This document shows, piece after piece, positions 1 through 11,250 of a stretch of DNA of 64,000 nucleotides. The notes under the pieces were generated by a model, which was given only the letters and a program-made list of their open reading frames with translations, had not been told where the DNA came from and searched no databases. Within the stretch, counting starts at the first letter, position 1. Each line of letters opens with the position of its first letter. The stretch is from the NCBI RefSeq assembly GCF_007565055.1, contig NC_044553.1, positions 39,943,916 to 40,007,915 of the forward strand, given 5' to 3'. The DNA comes from Rhinopithecus roxellana (taxonomy: Eukaryota; Chordata; Mammalia; Primates; Cercopithecidae). Both the position numbers and the translations under genes were made by a program.

Positions 1-1675
1 CATTACATAATCACCCAGCTCACTGGATTAATGATGAAAAGAGGAACTGATTTTTCCAGTTGCATCATTTGAAGTAAATGTTAACTTTCTTTCTGAGTCC
101 TTAGTTAACCGCATTAGTGTGACAAATATGTCTTTGTCTAGCATAAGTAATTAGAATTTAATCACTTTAACTGCATCTTAATTACCCCAAATGAATTGAA
201 AAGACATTTAATAGCAAAGATTAAATTGCCTTAATGAACGATTTTTGTGACTCCATCAATACTGGAATCGCGTTAGCCACTCCTCTCACGCACTTCAGTC
301 GTAGAAGCTGCAGCGAACACAGAGGTCACTAGGTGGCGCGCTTCGCTCGTTTGTTTATTTAATTTTCCCCATTGATCTGTTTTAGAAGACAACAGGAAAG
401 AAAGCAAAAAGCATATAGTTTATTGCGTTCCTTCGATAACCTCTCTTTGGGACTATGAGATCATCACCAGATGTGAAAACGAAAGCAGTGATTTCAGAAA
501 CCGTCGATTCTGAGTATCCCACGGCGGCATATGCAAAGGAAGATGAGAAACACATGGAGACTGGAAACACGCAGTGTTTGACAGAAATTGCAAGATGCCC
601 TCTAGACAACTGCCAGCCTGTATACTGAGTTTTGGTCAATTTATTACTTTTTAGTGCAGAGCCCTAAAATATGAGTTACGGACAAGCTTTGAAATAGCAA
701 GGCAGGCACTGACGTGGAGCCAAGAAGTGTAATTGCTGTCCAAGTGCAGATCAGAATGCCAACGCCTGAAGGTATGGGGAGATCTGGGCCCTTGGGCCCC
801 CTTCCAAGGCAAGGGACAAAATGGACGAGTTCCACCTACAGGCACATCTAATGAGATAGGTCTTGTCCATCAATAATTGTTTAAGTGAACAAATGGATGG
901 GGAGACTGGGATTCCACATCTACCTCTGGCACTTCCTTGCATTTTCTGGCTGCTTCTTCAAAACAGAATAATAAAAAATCTCTTTTAAAAGTCTTGAGTA
1001 TAAAAGAAACAAGTTCTCATAAGTGACTCTCTTTGAGAGTCCGAAATGAAAGACACACTTTCTCTATTTTCAAGAGCTTTATTATGTAGATACTTTCGAA
1101 TCAGTTATTGCCACATTCTTGCTCCACTAACCTGGTGCACCTGTCCTGGCAACAGAAGCATGGGATGGAGGATAAAAGGTTCTGGGCTTTGAAATGGGAA
1201 AGCCGAGCTCAGGGCATTACTGTTTTTCAGAGGTGTTATCACAAGTAAATTATTTAGCTTCACTGAAGAGAGCAACAGGGAAAGAAGCAGTAACCACCAC
1301 ATAGACTAATGTTTCCCAAACTTGGCTGCACATCAAAATTGCCTGGGGGTTTATAAAAATCCCAATGCCCATGTCACGTTCTGTACCAATTACATACAAA
1401 TATCTGAAGCTGCAGCTAGGCATCAGTTTTTTAAAGGTCTGTAAGTGATTCCAATGTATAGTAAGATGTGGGAACCACTGGTATAAATGGTGAGTCTTCA
1501 ATGAGAACATCTATGTTCCTATCGCAGTACCCAACAAATAGAATGTGCACAAAAAACTTAAGCTTCTTCCTTATCAGTTACTATGACAAATGAGATGGGT
1601 TGTACTTTAGGGTCTAGTTCTGTCCAGCTGTTGTCTTATTAAATTGCCTCATCTAAAAGAACATTTCTTTGTTTT

Positions 1676-1812
1676 CTTCAACTTTTATTTTGAGTTCCAA
1701 GGTACATGTGCAGGATGTGCAGGTTTGTTACATAGGTAAACATGTGCCATGGTGGTTTGCTGCACAGATCAACCCATCATCTTGGTACTAAGCCCAGCAT
1801 CCATTAGCTATT
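1676..1812 (-). mobile_element. L1 3'-end fragment
   Basis: The sequence is the reverse complement of a primate L1 3' UTR end ('tacatgtgcaggatgtgcagg', then 'tttgttacataggtaaacatg' and 'ccatggtggtttgctgcaca'). It is heavily 5'-truncated. It is the only clear young retroelement in the first 29 kb. Confidence 0.8.
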
Positions 1813-3639
1813 AAAAGAAGAAAATTTCTAGAAGTTAATTTGTTCCAATTTTATGATACTGTAACATCTCTTGGAAGAGACAAATGTGGATGCTTCTATA
1901 GCAAGACCCTGTGATAAATAATTTTTACATTTGTATCAAAATAATCAGATTGTCTTGTGATTGGTCTAGTTGCCTAGCCCAATCTTATTATCTCAGGAGG
2001 AAATTAAGCTTCATTAGTATTAACATACTTGTGCTAAAATAAGAACCTATACAAACCTATTGATAGAAGGTAGGAATTTATGATTGTGCACTAAATCCAT
2101 TCACATAAGAAATACTTTTTTTTTTTTACTGGACTCTATGAGACTGACATTTTTCATGTAGAAATAATGTGGCTTTCTTCTCCCAAAGATGCTTATCCAT
2201 CTTATTTAAATAGAGACACAATGAGAATATTATTTAATAAATATTTGTTAAATGTTTTCTCCAGCATTATAAGAAATGCACCCTCTAACAACCACAACTT
2301 CAGTAACGCCTTCCTTCTGTTGCTACCTTAGGTTGGGGGCCATTCAATTTTACCAAGAGTGTGGAAATTCTGCTGTTTTAATGGGCACTGAAATGAAACT
2401 AGTCATTTTTTATTCAACCCATCAAGACTCCTAGACTGATTTAAAATATTAAGTCCGTGTTTAAATATTCCAATATATGGACTTTACAAAGAGCACGAGC
2501 AATGTCATTTGAGGAACAAGGCCTCAAGCTGAGGAGCAGGATACTGGAGAGCCTCCTTCTTAATTACCCGCCTTTATTAGACTTGAGGATTTTCTGTCTT
2601 ACAAGAAAATCAGAAATAAATTTTATTGGTATGCTCTGTAAGAACGACTTCTTCTGATAACTTGGGGTAGCAGCATTTGTTTGATTAGCTGAATTTGCCA
2701 TGAATGTGGAAATAATGACATCAAACCAGCTCGTGTAACAACCTCCTTAAAGACCTCGTAGATTAGAGATGACTATAGATTTTCCCCAGCGCGGATCAAA
2801 GGGACCGAATTGAACGTTTTAGCTTAATGATCCAACCCCTGTCACACCCACAGGGACGCGAATTCCGATTTTATAAGCAGGTGTGCACGTGCCCTCAGAT
2901 ACACAAAGCCGCGTGGAGGGACAAAAAGATCAACCACCCGATCGACGAGGATAGGTTTGATCTTTTCGATTACCTCACTGTGCCAGTGTATATTCCTGAC
3001 TGGGCCATTATAAACTTCGGAACTTTAGCTGTTAATTTTTGTTTTCTTACTATGACTTCCGAAAGACATTCTATCCGCCTATCAGGGGCAAAGAGAAATG
3101 GGATCAGGCGACAGGGCGGTGGGACCCTGTCCTAGGGTCCTGACGCCACGCCAGGGCTCCAGGCCAGTCGGCCTCCGAAGGCCCTTTCACGCACCCCACA
3201 CGAGAGGAAACAAAGACTTCCCAGCTCAAGGCCTCAAGGCTGCCTCCTGACTCGGGCCAGTTTGCAGGAAGAGGAAACAACAAAACAAAGGAACCGCCAA
3301 TCTGCCGGGTATTATATCCCTCAGCTCCAACCTCTGACTTCAGACCGCCAGGGTCACCTTCTCTACTCTGACCCCGCTTTTCTTAAATGAAAACATGCCA
3401 ACAAAAGCATACTTTGGATGCAAAATCCAAGTACGCATCTTGTTTGGGGAGGTTAGAGCTGGGGTGTACTTCGGGGGATGAGAATTTTGTTTCATGAATT
3501 GGGTAACATCCAGGCATTGTTGGGGACCTCGACATACCCTCTATATAGCCTTCTCTTCCTCCTTCACACTTTCTTCCTATCAAAATAGTTATTGTTTTGA
3601 AATTCACTAGGACAACGACGTTCTAAAAACAAAGACGCA

Positions 3640-3850
3640 GCAAGCATCCCTTTTCTCTCCGCAGCGGGCTGAACCACTGACGCTCGCGGGGCGCCCGGCC
3701 CCGACGGCCCGCAGGGGGCGCGCGCCGCTCCCCTAGCACAGCCCGGCTACCCCAAGAAAGAGAGCCGAATGGAGGGAAGCAGGGAGCGCGGAGGGCTCGA
3801 CGTTTGCAGATAAGGAGAGGCGCATCCTGGGATTTGAGTCCTCTGCTGCT
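3640..3850. promoter_or_regulatory. Small CpG-rich block in ONECUT1 intron 1
   Basis: A compact block of clustered CpGs ('gcgcgcgccgctcccc' and neighbours) lies in otherwise AT-neutral DNA. No gene is visible. It may be an intronic CpG island or enhancer; boundaries are approximate. Confidence 0.5.
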
Positions 3851-4379
3851 ACAACACAACCGTGCTATTGGTGGCACTGTCCCACTCAAGTGTCGGTTGT
3901 AAGCGGAGATGTCGGGACTGGGTCTCTAGCAACCCCTGTGCCCTGGGTCAGGCGGGTCGCCCAACTACCGGGATCCCTCGCCGGATGCTTCCAAGGCTAT
4001 AGGGGCTGCACCCCCAGACGGGATAGCCACATACCTCCGAACAGGTAGTGGAGTTTGTCTCTGGCAGGCATCCTAGCTGCGCTGACACCAAGGTCGCCAC
4101 ACAACAGCCATCAGCCCCCCTCAAGCCCCAGAAGTAGGTTTTGCCTGCTTCAGGTCGTTGCCACGAGCCCACTTCTTATCTCCAAGGGCACCCCCCTCTC
4201 CTCAGCCCGGTTTATACCCGTTACCCTGAGAGAATTACATAGAGGGAACTATGGTCCTACACCCTCGAGGGGACAGACACCGGCCGCGAGACAGGCACCA
4301 CACAGAGCCTTCTGGTGACTGTCTGCAACAGCGAGACCTTTTGGTTTTACAATCTGCTGGTGTGTGTGTGTGTGAGGGT

Positions 4380-5350
4380 CCCCAGCCGACTACCGGGACG
4401 CACTGCCACTTTTCGGCCTGGTAGGCTCTGAGACTCCTTGGTCTCCGCAGCAGGCCATCCCAGGCCTTCGGAGGAGGCGCTCCCCGCTGGCGGCGCCCCT
4501 CGCCCCTGGCTCCTAGGCGGACACGGTCGGTCGCGCCCTGCCGGCCCTTTGTTCGCGCCGCAGCGGGCTGGGAGCAGCTGCGCGGCACCAGATCCGCAGG
4601 GCCAAGACGCGAAGCGTGAGGAAATCGCTGCGCTTGACGCCTTCTCCCCCAACTCTTGGGCCCAGAAACCCTGTTCCAGCTCCTGCGTCCCACACGCCCA
4701 GTCCTGGCTTCTCTCCCGGCCCAGTAGTCTTCAAGGATTGAAGGGCGCTGCCTAGGGCCCCGCACTCCTGCCTGGCTCCCATGGCCCAGAAAAGCGGGGG
4801 GACATTTGAAATGTCATCCCTGGGATAAATATTAACAAAAAAGCAAATGGACTTGTGCGGGAGCCAGTTATCAATCAACCAGGCCGCAAGGCCACTCAGG
4901 GCAAACACAGCCCAGGTTGGGCTGGGCGAGACTTTCTCATGGCCGCCTCCCGACCGAACCCCTCCCCTCTGGCTCAGGTCCTCTTTCAGGTCTTTCTGGG
5001 GCAAACACTGGACGGGAAGGGGGCGCAGTCCGGGTGCTGGAGGCCCCGCCAACCCCCCCGCGGGGTTTGGAGGTTTCCTCCCCTCCAAGTCGGGCAGGGT
5101 CGGAGTGCCCAACACCCACCCCCGCCCGAACCTCGGGCCTGCGCGCAGCCTTCTACTGGGTCCGCGGTGCTGAGCTTGCTGGTGGTTGTGTGTTGTAGTC
5201 TCTTTCTGAGCCGGCAGCCCCCGCCGTGTGGCCGAAGCTCTCTGGAATCTTTAATTGGAAACTAATCTTGCGTCTTGATAGGCGCCCACGTCAGAAGCGC
5301 GCCACCCACCCACCCGCCCGCCTCATCCGGGAGGAGATGCGGCGAGAACC
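4380..5350. promoter_or_regulatory. CpG-rich block in ONECUT1 intron 1
   Basis: About 1 kb of CpG-rich DNA about 3-4 kb inside the intron. Long overlapping open frames on both strands are expected from its low stop-codon density, and none has domain character. It includes 'ttatcaatcaacc' near 4,867-4,879, which combines an ONECUT core (ATCAAT) with a PBX-like TCAATCAA. An alternative promoter or Polycomb-bound island is possible. Confidence 0.55.
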
Positions 5351-5403
5351 CTGTCGCTCTGCTCTTTAATGGGGCAGCAGCAATAGTACATGGAGGGAAC
5401 ATA

Positions 5404-5414
5404 TATTGATTTTT
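5404..5414 (+). promoter_or_regulatory. Strong ONECUT-type binding motif (TATTGATTTTT)
   Basis: The site matches the published HNF-6 core (ATTGAT with flanking A/T, WTATTGATTTW-like) inside an AT-rich stretch directly after a CpG-rich block in intron 1 of the gene encoding that factor. Autoregulation is an inference. Confidence 0.5.
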
Positions 5415-7136
5415 AAGAGGTAGCTAATTTGGTGGGAATTTTCTCCTGTCGCCCTTTTTCCACCAGCCGCTGTTACTTCGTGACCGGAAGGCGCCTCCCC
5501 AAACAGCGCCACGAGCAGAGGGTTTTGACCCTCTGCAACAGGCGGCCGGCACCTGGAGGACAGAGGGGCGTGGAGAAGCCACCACTCTCCCGCTGCGGAG
5601 CGAAGGAACCGGGCTCAGTGAGCCCTGACCTCGCAAGGTGGTTGGAACGAGACTGGGGGAGGGTCTCTGAGCACAACAGCAAGGAAAGCTGCCAGGGGCT
5701 CCTCCTCACAGGGGAGCTGGTGGGGGGGGGGCAGGCACTAATGTCCTGTAGGAGCGGCCAAGGCGCTCTGCAATTCGTTTTAAGGTTCTTGCACTTGGCC
5801 CGCTAGAGATCATTTGGAAAGTTCAGAAAATAACCCCACTCTTTTTACAATATGAAAATGTTAATGAGAAGGCTCGTTCTTCAGTAACTTAAAAATAGGT
5901 TGTGAAGAGACTGTTCCTGGTTCCTTGCAGGAGGCCCTCCTGGACCAACACAGCGCCCTCAATCCTAGCCCTTTCCACCATCACTTTTAAGTTAAGGAAA
6001 CAAAAATGTAATAGACATGCTTCCTCAGGGTCTCAGGACACAGCCGGCTGGGTGTTTGGTGCCAAATGTCTGCCCTGCTGGAGTCTCCAATGTTTCACTT
6101 TTTCGAGGAAAAGGCCATGGGTCTGGGGCCGAGGGCTGCATGGCTCTCCACAGGTTGCTGGGTGCCCAGGCAGGCGCTCCTTCGATAGCCTCCTGGGTGC
6201 CACGAACACCTGACAGGCACCAGGTTTGCGCCTCCAGCTTGCGGGTCCCAGCCCTCAGGCTCCCTCCCCCTCCACAGTGCCGTCCCCCGAGCTCGGCTCT
6301 GTAGCTCTCCACGCTTGGAGGTCAGAGGGCGCTCCTGTGGCCAGGTTTCCATGGCTCAGAGGTCGTCTCTGAACAGAACGTGTCCGTCTGTCCTTCCAGG
6401 GGGCGACAGCAGGCAGTGGGGGGAGGAGGGACATTGAAGTCCAGAGCAAGAGCCTCCAGGAGGCGGGGGTGGGGGATGGGGACCGAGTTTTCCTGGAGGG
6501 GTGGCCTTCTCCATTTCTATCTTCTTCCCACATTCCCTTGCCCCACTCGTTGGCTTCAGCAGGCACTGCCTGGGTAAGAGGCCCTGAAGCCCGGCTCTGG
6601 GGTGGTGTGAGTGTGTGAAAAGGCACTACCTTGGGCTCTGGAGAGACGAAGCTCTTAAGGCGAGGAGCAGCCCCTTCGCCCACTCCCTCCGGAACCTCAG
6701 CTGCTTGCGGGCAGCCCACGGGGGTGGATATATGGAGATATTTCACTCTCTAGCACAAGGACTAGAGAGTGGAAACCCAGGAGCCTGCGATTCGCGGGGG
6801 CGCCCAGCAGGAACCTGCATGAGGACTTTGCCTGGGGCGAACGAAGGCAGGGCTGGGCTGGAAAACCTGGCAGGGCAGAGTCTCAGCCAGCGCGGCGCTT
6901 CGGGACGGGAGGCCTGGAGCGCCCAAACCCAAAGAACGCTTTGGGTGGCTTCGGGGCATGAATCACAAGCTGGTCGGCACCTGCCACCCCCTAGCTTCTC
7001 ATTGGCAGGCACGAGTTGGGGGAGGGGGCTTTGGCCTCACGCTTTGATTTTAGACTGTGAAACGGCTCAGTGCCCCCGGCTCAGAGCGGATTGACTGTCT
7101 CTCGTTCTCCAGGGACGAATTAATGGAGAACGATCA

Positions 7137-7146
7137 GTTAATTAAC
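7137..7146. promoter_or_regulatory. GTTAATTAAC palindrome, HNF1/homeobox-like
   Basis: A perfect 10-bp palindrome made of two HNF1 half-sites without the usual one-base spacer, followed by AACAAAC, a forkhead-like core. It lies in intron 1, between GC-rich segments. Confidence 0.35.
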
Positions 7147-8366
7147 AAACCCTCATTCCGGCTTTTACCTTTTCTCTTGGCCAAGGCTCAGGCCCGGGCG
7201 CCGGGCTGAGACGGAGGTGGGGGTTAGGGAGTTTGGGCGGGGGGAAGGGGGCATGAACCAAGAGTCAATCAACTTGGCAACCGCTGCCCGGATCTCATCA
7301 AACCCAGGCCACCCTCCGCTGTCCTTAGCTCTACCTCCCCTCATGTTCTCCACCCTCAAGGGTCGCCGAATCCTCCTGAAATCCCCGGTGGGGTTCGGGC
7401 TGGGCTCAGCTGTCTTCTCCGCCTATCCGTGGTCTAGGGGAGCCAGGCGCGGTGTCTGCGCCCTGCCGAGGAGACCTTCCCGCTGAACTCAGAAACACCT
7501 GGGGTTTGGGGTTTTGGGCAGGAGACCTCTGCTCGCAGACTTGGGGGTCATTTACACACTCCCACCCCCAAATCCCCCTCCCGCACGGGGATTCAGGCTA
7601 AAATCGCGAAGAAGAATCATAAAACAAAATGCAAAGTCCTCAGGGAGTCGGCAGCGAAGGCGGTCCCCAGACTTGGCTATTGCTTTGCAGCTCTCACTGG
7701 GACCTTGGGACGGCCAGTCTCCCTCTCCTTTCCACAGCCAATTCCATTCGCAGAGAGCGTCCTAACCCTTACACCTTGTCTGTGCTACAAACCCATTGCC
7801 CAGTGGCTTTGAAACTTTTTGCCCATACTCTTAGATTGAGATCACTCCAGCCAGCGCCAAAAGAATGAGCGCGGGAGGGGATCACAGCAGCCAGTTCAGC
7901 TAAACCTCAACGCAGCTCCGGCACGCTCCAGCCCAGCGCCTGGGATGTGTCAGAGTTACCTGCGAGGAACATTTGCGTGCGATTCCACGCTCGCGTTGTC
8001 CTCCCTCTTCCCAAACCCGGATCGCTGAACTGAGAGGTGGCGCAGAGTGTCTCACCAGGTGCGGGGATTTCTCTCCGCCTCAGGCCGTACGAGCTTCCCT
8101 CGCTGTCCCTGAGCGCAAATGCGCCTCTTCAGTCGCCGAGGCCCCGCCGCTTAGCTCTCGGAGCCTTCCACAGCCCAACACACTGAGCCCTAGAGTAGGA
8201 AATTTGCTCCCACAGCCTGTGCTGGCCCTTCCAGGCACAGGGAGTCCCCCTTCTGGGGGTAGGGGTGGGCGGAATGAAGCGCACCCAGCCCTCTCTCCTA
8301 CCCTCCCTCCTTTGGTCCCTTCGGCTTTCGTGTACCTTATCTCCCGCGCGCCCAGCTCCTTGGCCG

Positions 8367-8375
8367 GCTCACCTG
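8367..8375 (-). other. ONECUT1: Splice donor of ONECUT1 exon 1
   Basis: On the minus strand the sequence reads CAG|GTGAGC, a near-ideal 5' splice site. It falls directly after the codons for ...SALRLA, which is where the cut domain ends and the known family exon boundary lies. The exon's last base (8,373) is the first base of a split codon. Confidence 0.93.
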
Positions 8376-9477
8376 CTAAGCGGAGCGCGGACATGCGCTG
8401 GAACTCTGGCTCCTGCAGCCACTTCCACATCCTCCGGAAGGTCTCCCGGCCGGATTTGAGTTTGCTCCAGGGTTTGGGGTTGCGCAGCAGGTCCGAGAGG
8501 GTCCCCTGGGAGCGGCAGAGCACCCTCTGCGCGAAGATGGCCTGTGGGATGCTGTAGCGCTTGAGCTCGGTGGTGATACGCTGCGCCACCTCTTTGGTAT
8601 TGATCTCTTCCATCTGCCCTGAATTACTTCCATTGCTGACCTGCGCGCCGGTCACCGAAGGGTTGGGCTCCCGGGCTGTGCCCAGGAGCTGCCCGTGGCC
8701 CTGGGCGTTCAGGTGGGCGTGGGGATGGTGCGGAGGAAGGCCGTTGATGGGCACCATGCCGGCAGAGGTGGGCGTGAGGTGCTGCTCCCCGTGGCGGCCG
8801 AGCATGGCCGGGTGGTGGGCTTCGAAGCCGTTGGGGGTGAGCATCTTGTCGGTGGGCATGGCGGTCCCCGGGTGGGCGTAGTGGGGGAGCCCTTGCTGGG
8901 AGTTGTGGATGCTACCCAGACTGGAGCTGGAGAGGGGCGAGAGGCTCTGGCCCATGCCGGCCACGTCCTTGTGGTAGGGGGTATAGAGGTTATTCATGGA
9001 GGCCAGCCCGCGCTCATCCCGCATGAGCGTGAAGCTACCGCTCACGTTGCCCGCCAGGCGCTGGTGGTGGTGCGGGTGGTGGTGGTGATGGTGGTGGTGG
9101 TGATGGTGGGGGAACTTGTCCGAGACTGTGGAGATGGGCGGCAGCGGCTGCAGAGGGGTCAAGGTGGTGTAGGTGGTGGGCATGCTCATACCTGGGGGAG
9201 TCTCGCAGGCCATGGTCATGGTGGGGTGCAGGGGACCGGCCAGGCTGTGCTCGGGGGCCCGGTGGTGGTGGTGGTAATCGCTGCCGCCGCTGCCGCCGTC
9301 CAGCAGGGACGCCATGCCCATGGAGCGCGGGTGCGCAGGGGGCAGGTGGCTGCCGCGGTGCGCCACGGAGCTGCGCGCGTGGGGGCTGCCGCCCAGCAGG
9401 TCGGCAGGGGCGGGCACCGGCTCATGGCTCACCCCGTGCAGCTCGCCGATCGCTTCCATGGTCAGCTGCGCGTTCAT
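8373..9477 (-). CDS. ONECUT1: ONECUT1 (HNF-6) coding exon 1, residues 1-368
   Basis: First coding exon of hepatocyte nuclear factor 6, a nuclear cut-homeodomain activator of liver, biliary, pancreatic and neural genes. Translation from the ATG at 9,477-9,475 (MNAQLTMEAIGELHGV) gives 368 codons plus one base, so the exon ends in phase 1 at a CAG|GTGAGC donor. Visible in order: an N-terminal region with a short His run (69-72), a Ser/Thr/Pro-rich stretch (about 93-119, the STP box of the family), 11 histidines at 124-134 followed by P and HHH, a Ser-rich patch (178-189), and the cut domain (about 283-368) with LSDLL at 327-331, the LXXLL motif known in this family. Length and order match mammalian ONECUT1; ONECUT2 and ONECUT3 differ in the N-terminal half. 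The ATG has A at -3. The homeodomain (second half of the DNA-binding unit) is encoded by a later exon outside the window. The reading frame has no break. Confidence 0.97.
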
Positions 9478-9557
9478 CGTGATCCGGGCGAGCAGGCGGC
9501 GGACACAACATCGATGTGGCCAGGCAGAGGCGGCGAGGGGCGCACGGAGTCCGGTCT

Positions 9558-9563
9558 TCACAT
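9558..9563 (-). promoter_or_regulatory. Start-stop upstream ORF (ATGTGA) in the ONECUT1 leader
   Basis: On the minus strand an ATG at 9,563-9,561 is followed directly by TGA, 81 bases upstream of the main ATG and out of frame with it. Minimal AUG-stop elements are known in other genes to stall initiating ribosomes and damp translation. Whether this one lies in the mature 5' UTR depends on the transcription start, which I cannot see. Confidence 0.45.
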
Positions 9564-9621
9564 CAGCTACTGGCGACTGTTGCCTTCCTTCCTCTCACTG
9601 TGGGGCTCTGTCTCTGTCTCT

Positions 9622-9672
9622 CTCTCTCCGTGTGTGTGTCTGTGTGTGCGCGCGCGTGTGTGTGTGTGTCTC
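9622..9672. repeat. GT/GC alternating purine-pyrimidine tract upstream of ONECUT1
   Basis: The tract is an imperfect (TG)n with an internal CGCGCGCG core, about 145-195 bases upstream of the start codon. Alternating CG/TG tracts can adopt Z-DNA and are length-polymorphic. A role in promoter activity is inference only. Confidence 0.8.
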
Positions 9673-10639
9673 CTTCCCTCTTACCCCCCACCTTCCCCTC
9701 TGCGTCCTCGGCTTTTTTTTTTTTTTAATATTAATTTCCAAAAAGGATCCGCGCCGTTGGGAGAGCGCAGTGCTCCAGCCCGCCCGCCCCGGCCACCTCT
9801 CGCCCCTCTCTTTCTTAAAATTCTGAGGCCCCCGGTTCCCCTGCCGCGGCCCGCGCGCCTGCCGCGGCTGCTGCCTGCCAGCGCCGCTGGTCAGCTTGAG
9901 CCATGGCTCTGTTACTGTTGCAGACTCTGTGGCCGCGGTTCGGTAGCAGCCGCTGCCGCCGCTGCCGCGGCCCGCCCTCACGCCCGCCGGGGGCAGCGCG
10001 CATGCGCGAGGCCAGGCCCCGCCCCCTCAATCCCCGTAAGCCCGGCCCTTGACGTCCCCGTACAAACGAAGGAGGGGGCCCAGCGCCTTCCCAGCGGCGC
10101 CGGATAGCCAGGGAGCTGCGCGCACGTGCGAAAGATTGGCGCAGAGCGCGACCTGGGGCCGCCGCTGCAACCCCAGGAGACTCGCGCCTGGCTGGCTCGC
10201 CTCCCTTGCTTGGGTGGGCTCTCTCCTCCCAGCCCCGGGACGCTCCTGTCCGGCTCCTAGTGGCTGGCGTGCTATGCTTGGAGAGACATCGCCCCTCTCT
10301 TTCCAGTTGCTGCTTCCCGGTGCAGGTTGCCCTGGGAGCTGGGGACTGTGTTATCACCCCGTCGGCTCTAAGCTTTATTTCCCGGGGGGCTGCTGGGAGT
10401 GCGCTTCCCACCCCTGAATACACGGCCTATTGGGGGGTGGGGGTTGGGGTGGGGTGGTATGCAAATTGCTTAAAGGGCTGCGTCCGTTTGGCGGCCGTTG
10501 ACCCGGCACCCTTCGTTCTCCCAGATACATATTTGCCCACCCTTTCTCATCCATGCCCTAGGGAGAAGAGCACTCAGTGCCTGGAGTCCTAGTTAGGACC
10601 ATACCTCACTGTCCCCCGCCGCCTGGCTCCTTCTTCCGC

Positions 10640-11250
10640 TCAGCTCATAATTAAGGTTGTGCGTCCGCTTCGTCAATGACTCGGCCTGTGGAGGGGGGCG
10701 AGGGAGAGCGGAGCGAGTGCCCTGGTGGGTACCCGTGTTAACTTCCGGGTGCTGGTGGGGCCGTGGAGGCTCAGACGGTTCCTCCGGTTACTCCCAAGGC
10801 CCTCCTGCTAAGGCACCCAGAGGCGGTTGCTTTCCAGAAGTACTGACGCAGGCAGGGTGGACGCCGGCGCGCGGGTCTCCGCTTGGCTCGTAGGGACGCC
10901 CTTTTCCCAGCGTCCCCGAGAGAAGCCTCCAGATTTGAAAATCAATTCAGCTTCGGGAGTAATTTCGCCCTTCCCACAGGCACACTCCAATCCGGAATCG
11001 AACCTGGTCTTTGGGCCTGGTGGGGACGCCTGCGTAGGCCCCCAGTTTGAGACTTACACCCGGCCGCCACATGCCGCGGCTTTCTTTCATTTACAAAAGA
11101 AAGAAAAAAAAATCCGCAACAAAAGGCAGAGCCGTGTCCGCTTAGGTGCTTTCATCCCTCGGAGAAAGGACAGATGTGCCCATTGTCCAGCCCGTGGCAG
11201 TTATGGCCGGGTCAGCGCCGAGCCTCAGCCCCAGGCAAGCGGTGGTTACA
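10640..11250. promoter_or_regulatory. CpG-rich block upstream of ONECUT1
   Basis: GC- and CpG-rich DNA about 1.2-1.8 kb upstream of the start codon, separated from the promoter island by an AT-richer gap that includes 'tatgcaaattgc' (an octamer-like motif near 10,459). No gene is recognised. Boundaries are by eye. Confidence 0.5.

Larger units (their letters stand above)
1..8372 (-). other. ONECUT1: ONECUT1 intron 1, 5' portion
   Basis: This is the start of the long intron that separates the cut-domain exon from the homeodomain exon. I searched the supplied translations for a homeodomain (WFxN-type helix) and found none here, so the acceptor lies beyond position 1. The segment is almost free of interspersed repeats: one L1 3' fragment at about 1,676-1,812. 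It contains CpG-rich blocks at about 3.65-3.85 and 4.4-5.35 kb, moderately GC-rich DNA at 5.45-7.5 kb, and several liver-factor-like motifs. Open frames here (for example 2,827-3,135 plus and 4,235-5,115 minus) have no recognisable protein signature and are treated as chance ORFs. Confidence 0.85.
7860..9480. promoter_or_regulatory. CpG island over ONECUT1 exon 1
   Basis: Dense CpG dinucleotides run from the intron side of the donor through the whole coding exon into the promoter. Boundaries are estimated by eye. This continues into the 9,478-10,300 promoter block, so the two probably form one island of about 2.4 kb. Confidence 0.75.
9478..10300 (-). promoter_or_regulatory. ONECUT1: ONECUT1 5' UTR and CpG-island promoter region
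   Basis: The sequence immediately upstream of the ONECUT1 start codon is strongly GC- and CpG-rich (for example 9,840-10,160), with no convincing TATA box on the minus strand. That fits a CpG-island promoter with dispersed start sites. It includes an ATG-TGA start-stop element at 9,558-9,563, an alternating CA/GT tract at about 9,622-9,672 and a 14-base A run (T on the plus strand) near 9,713-9,726. The exact transcription start cannot be fixed from sequence alone. A long plus-strand open frame across 8,695-10,107 is only the antisense shadow of this GC-rich region. Confidence 0.7.

Noticed and set aside
2827..3135. 102-codon plus-strand open frame in intron 1
   Set aside because: No recognisable family, no splice or codon support. 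The CpG-bearing sequence may be conserved non-coding DNA.
4235..5265. Overlapping long open frames on both strands
   Set aside because: Expected in a stop-poor CpG-rich block; composition-driven Pro/Gly/Arg proteins without domains.
9478..9561. In-frame N-terminal extension of ONECUT1 (28 residues)
   Set aside because: The apparent upstream start is GTG, not ATG (minus strand 9,561-9,559), and an in-frame TGA lies just upstream. The family start is MNAQL.
8695..10107. 470-codon plus-strand open frame across ONECUT1 exon 1
   Set aside because: It is the antisense of a coding, GC-rich exon; the product is low-complexity Val/Gly/Ala without a domain.
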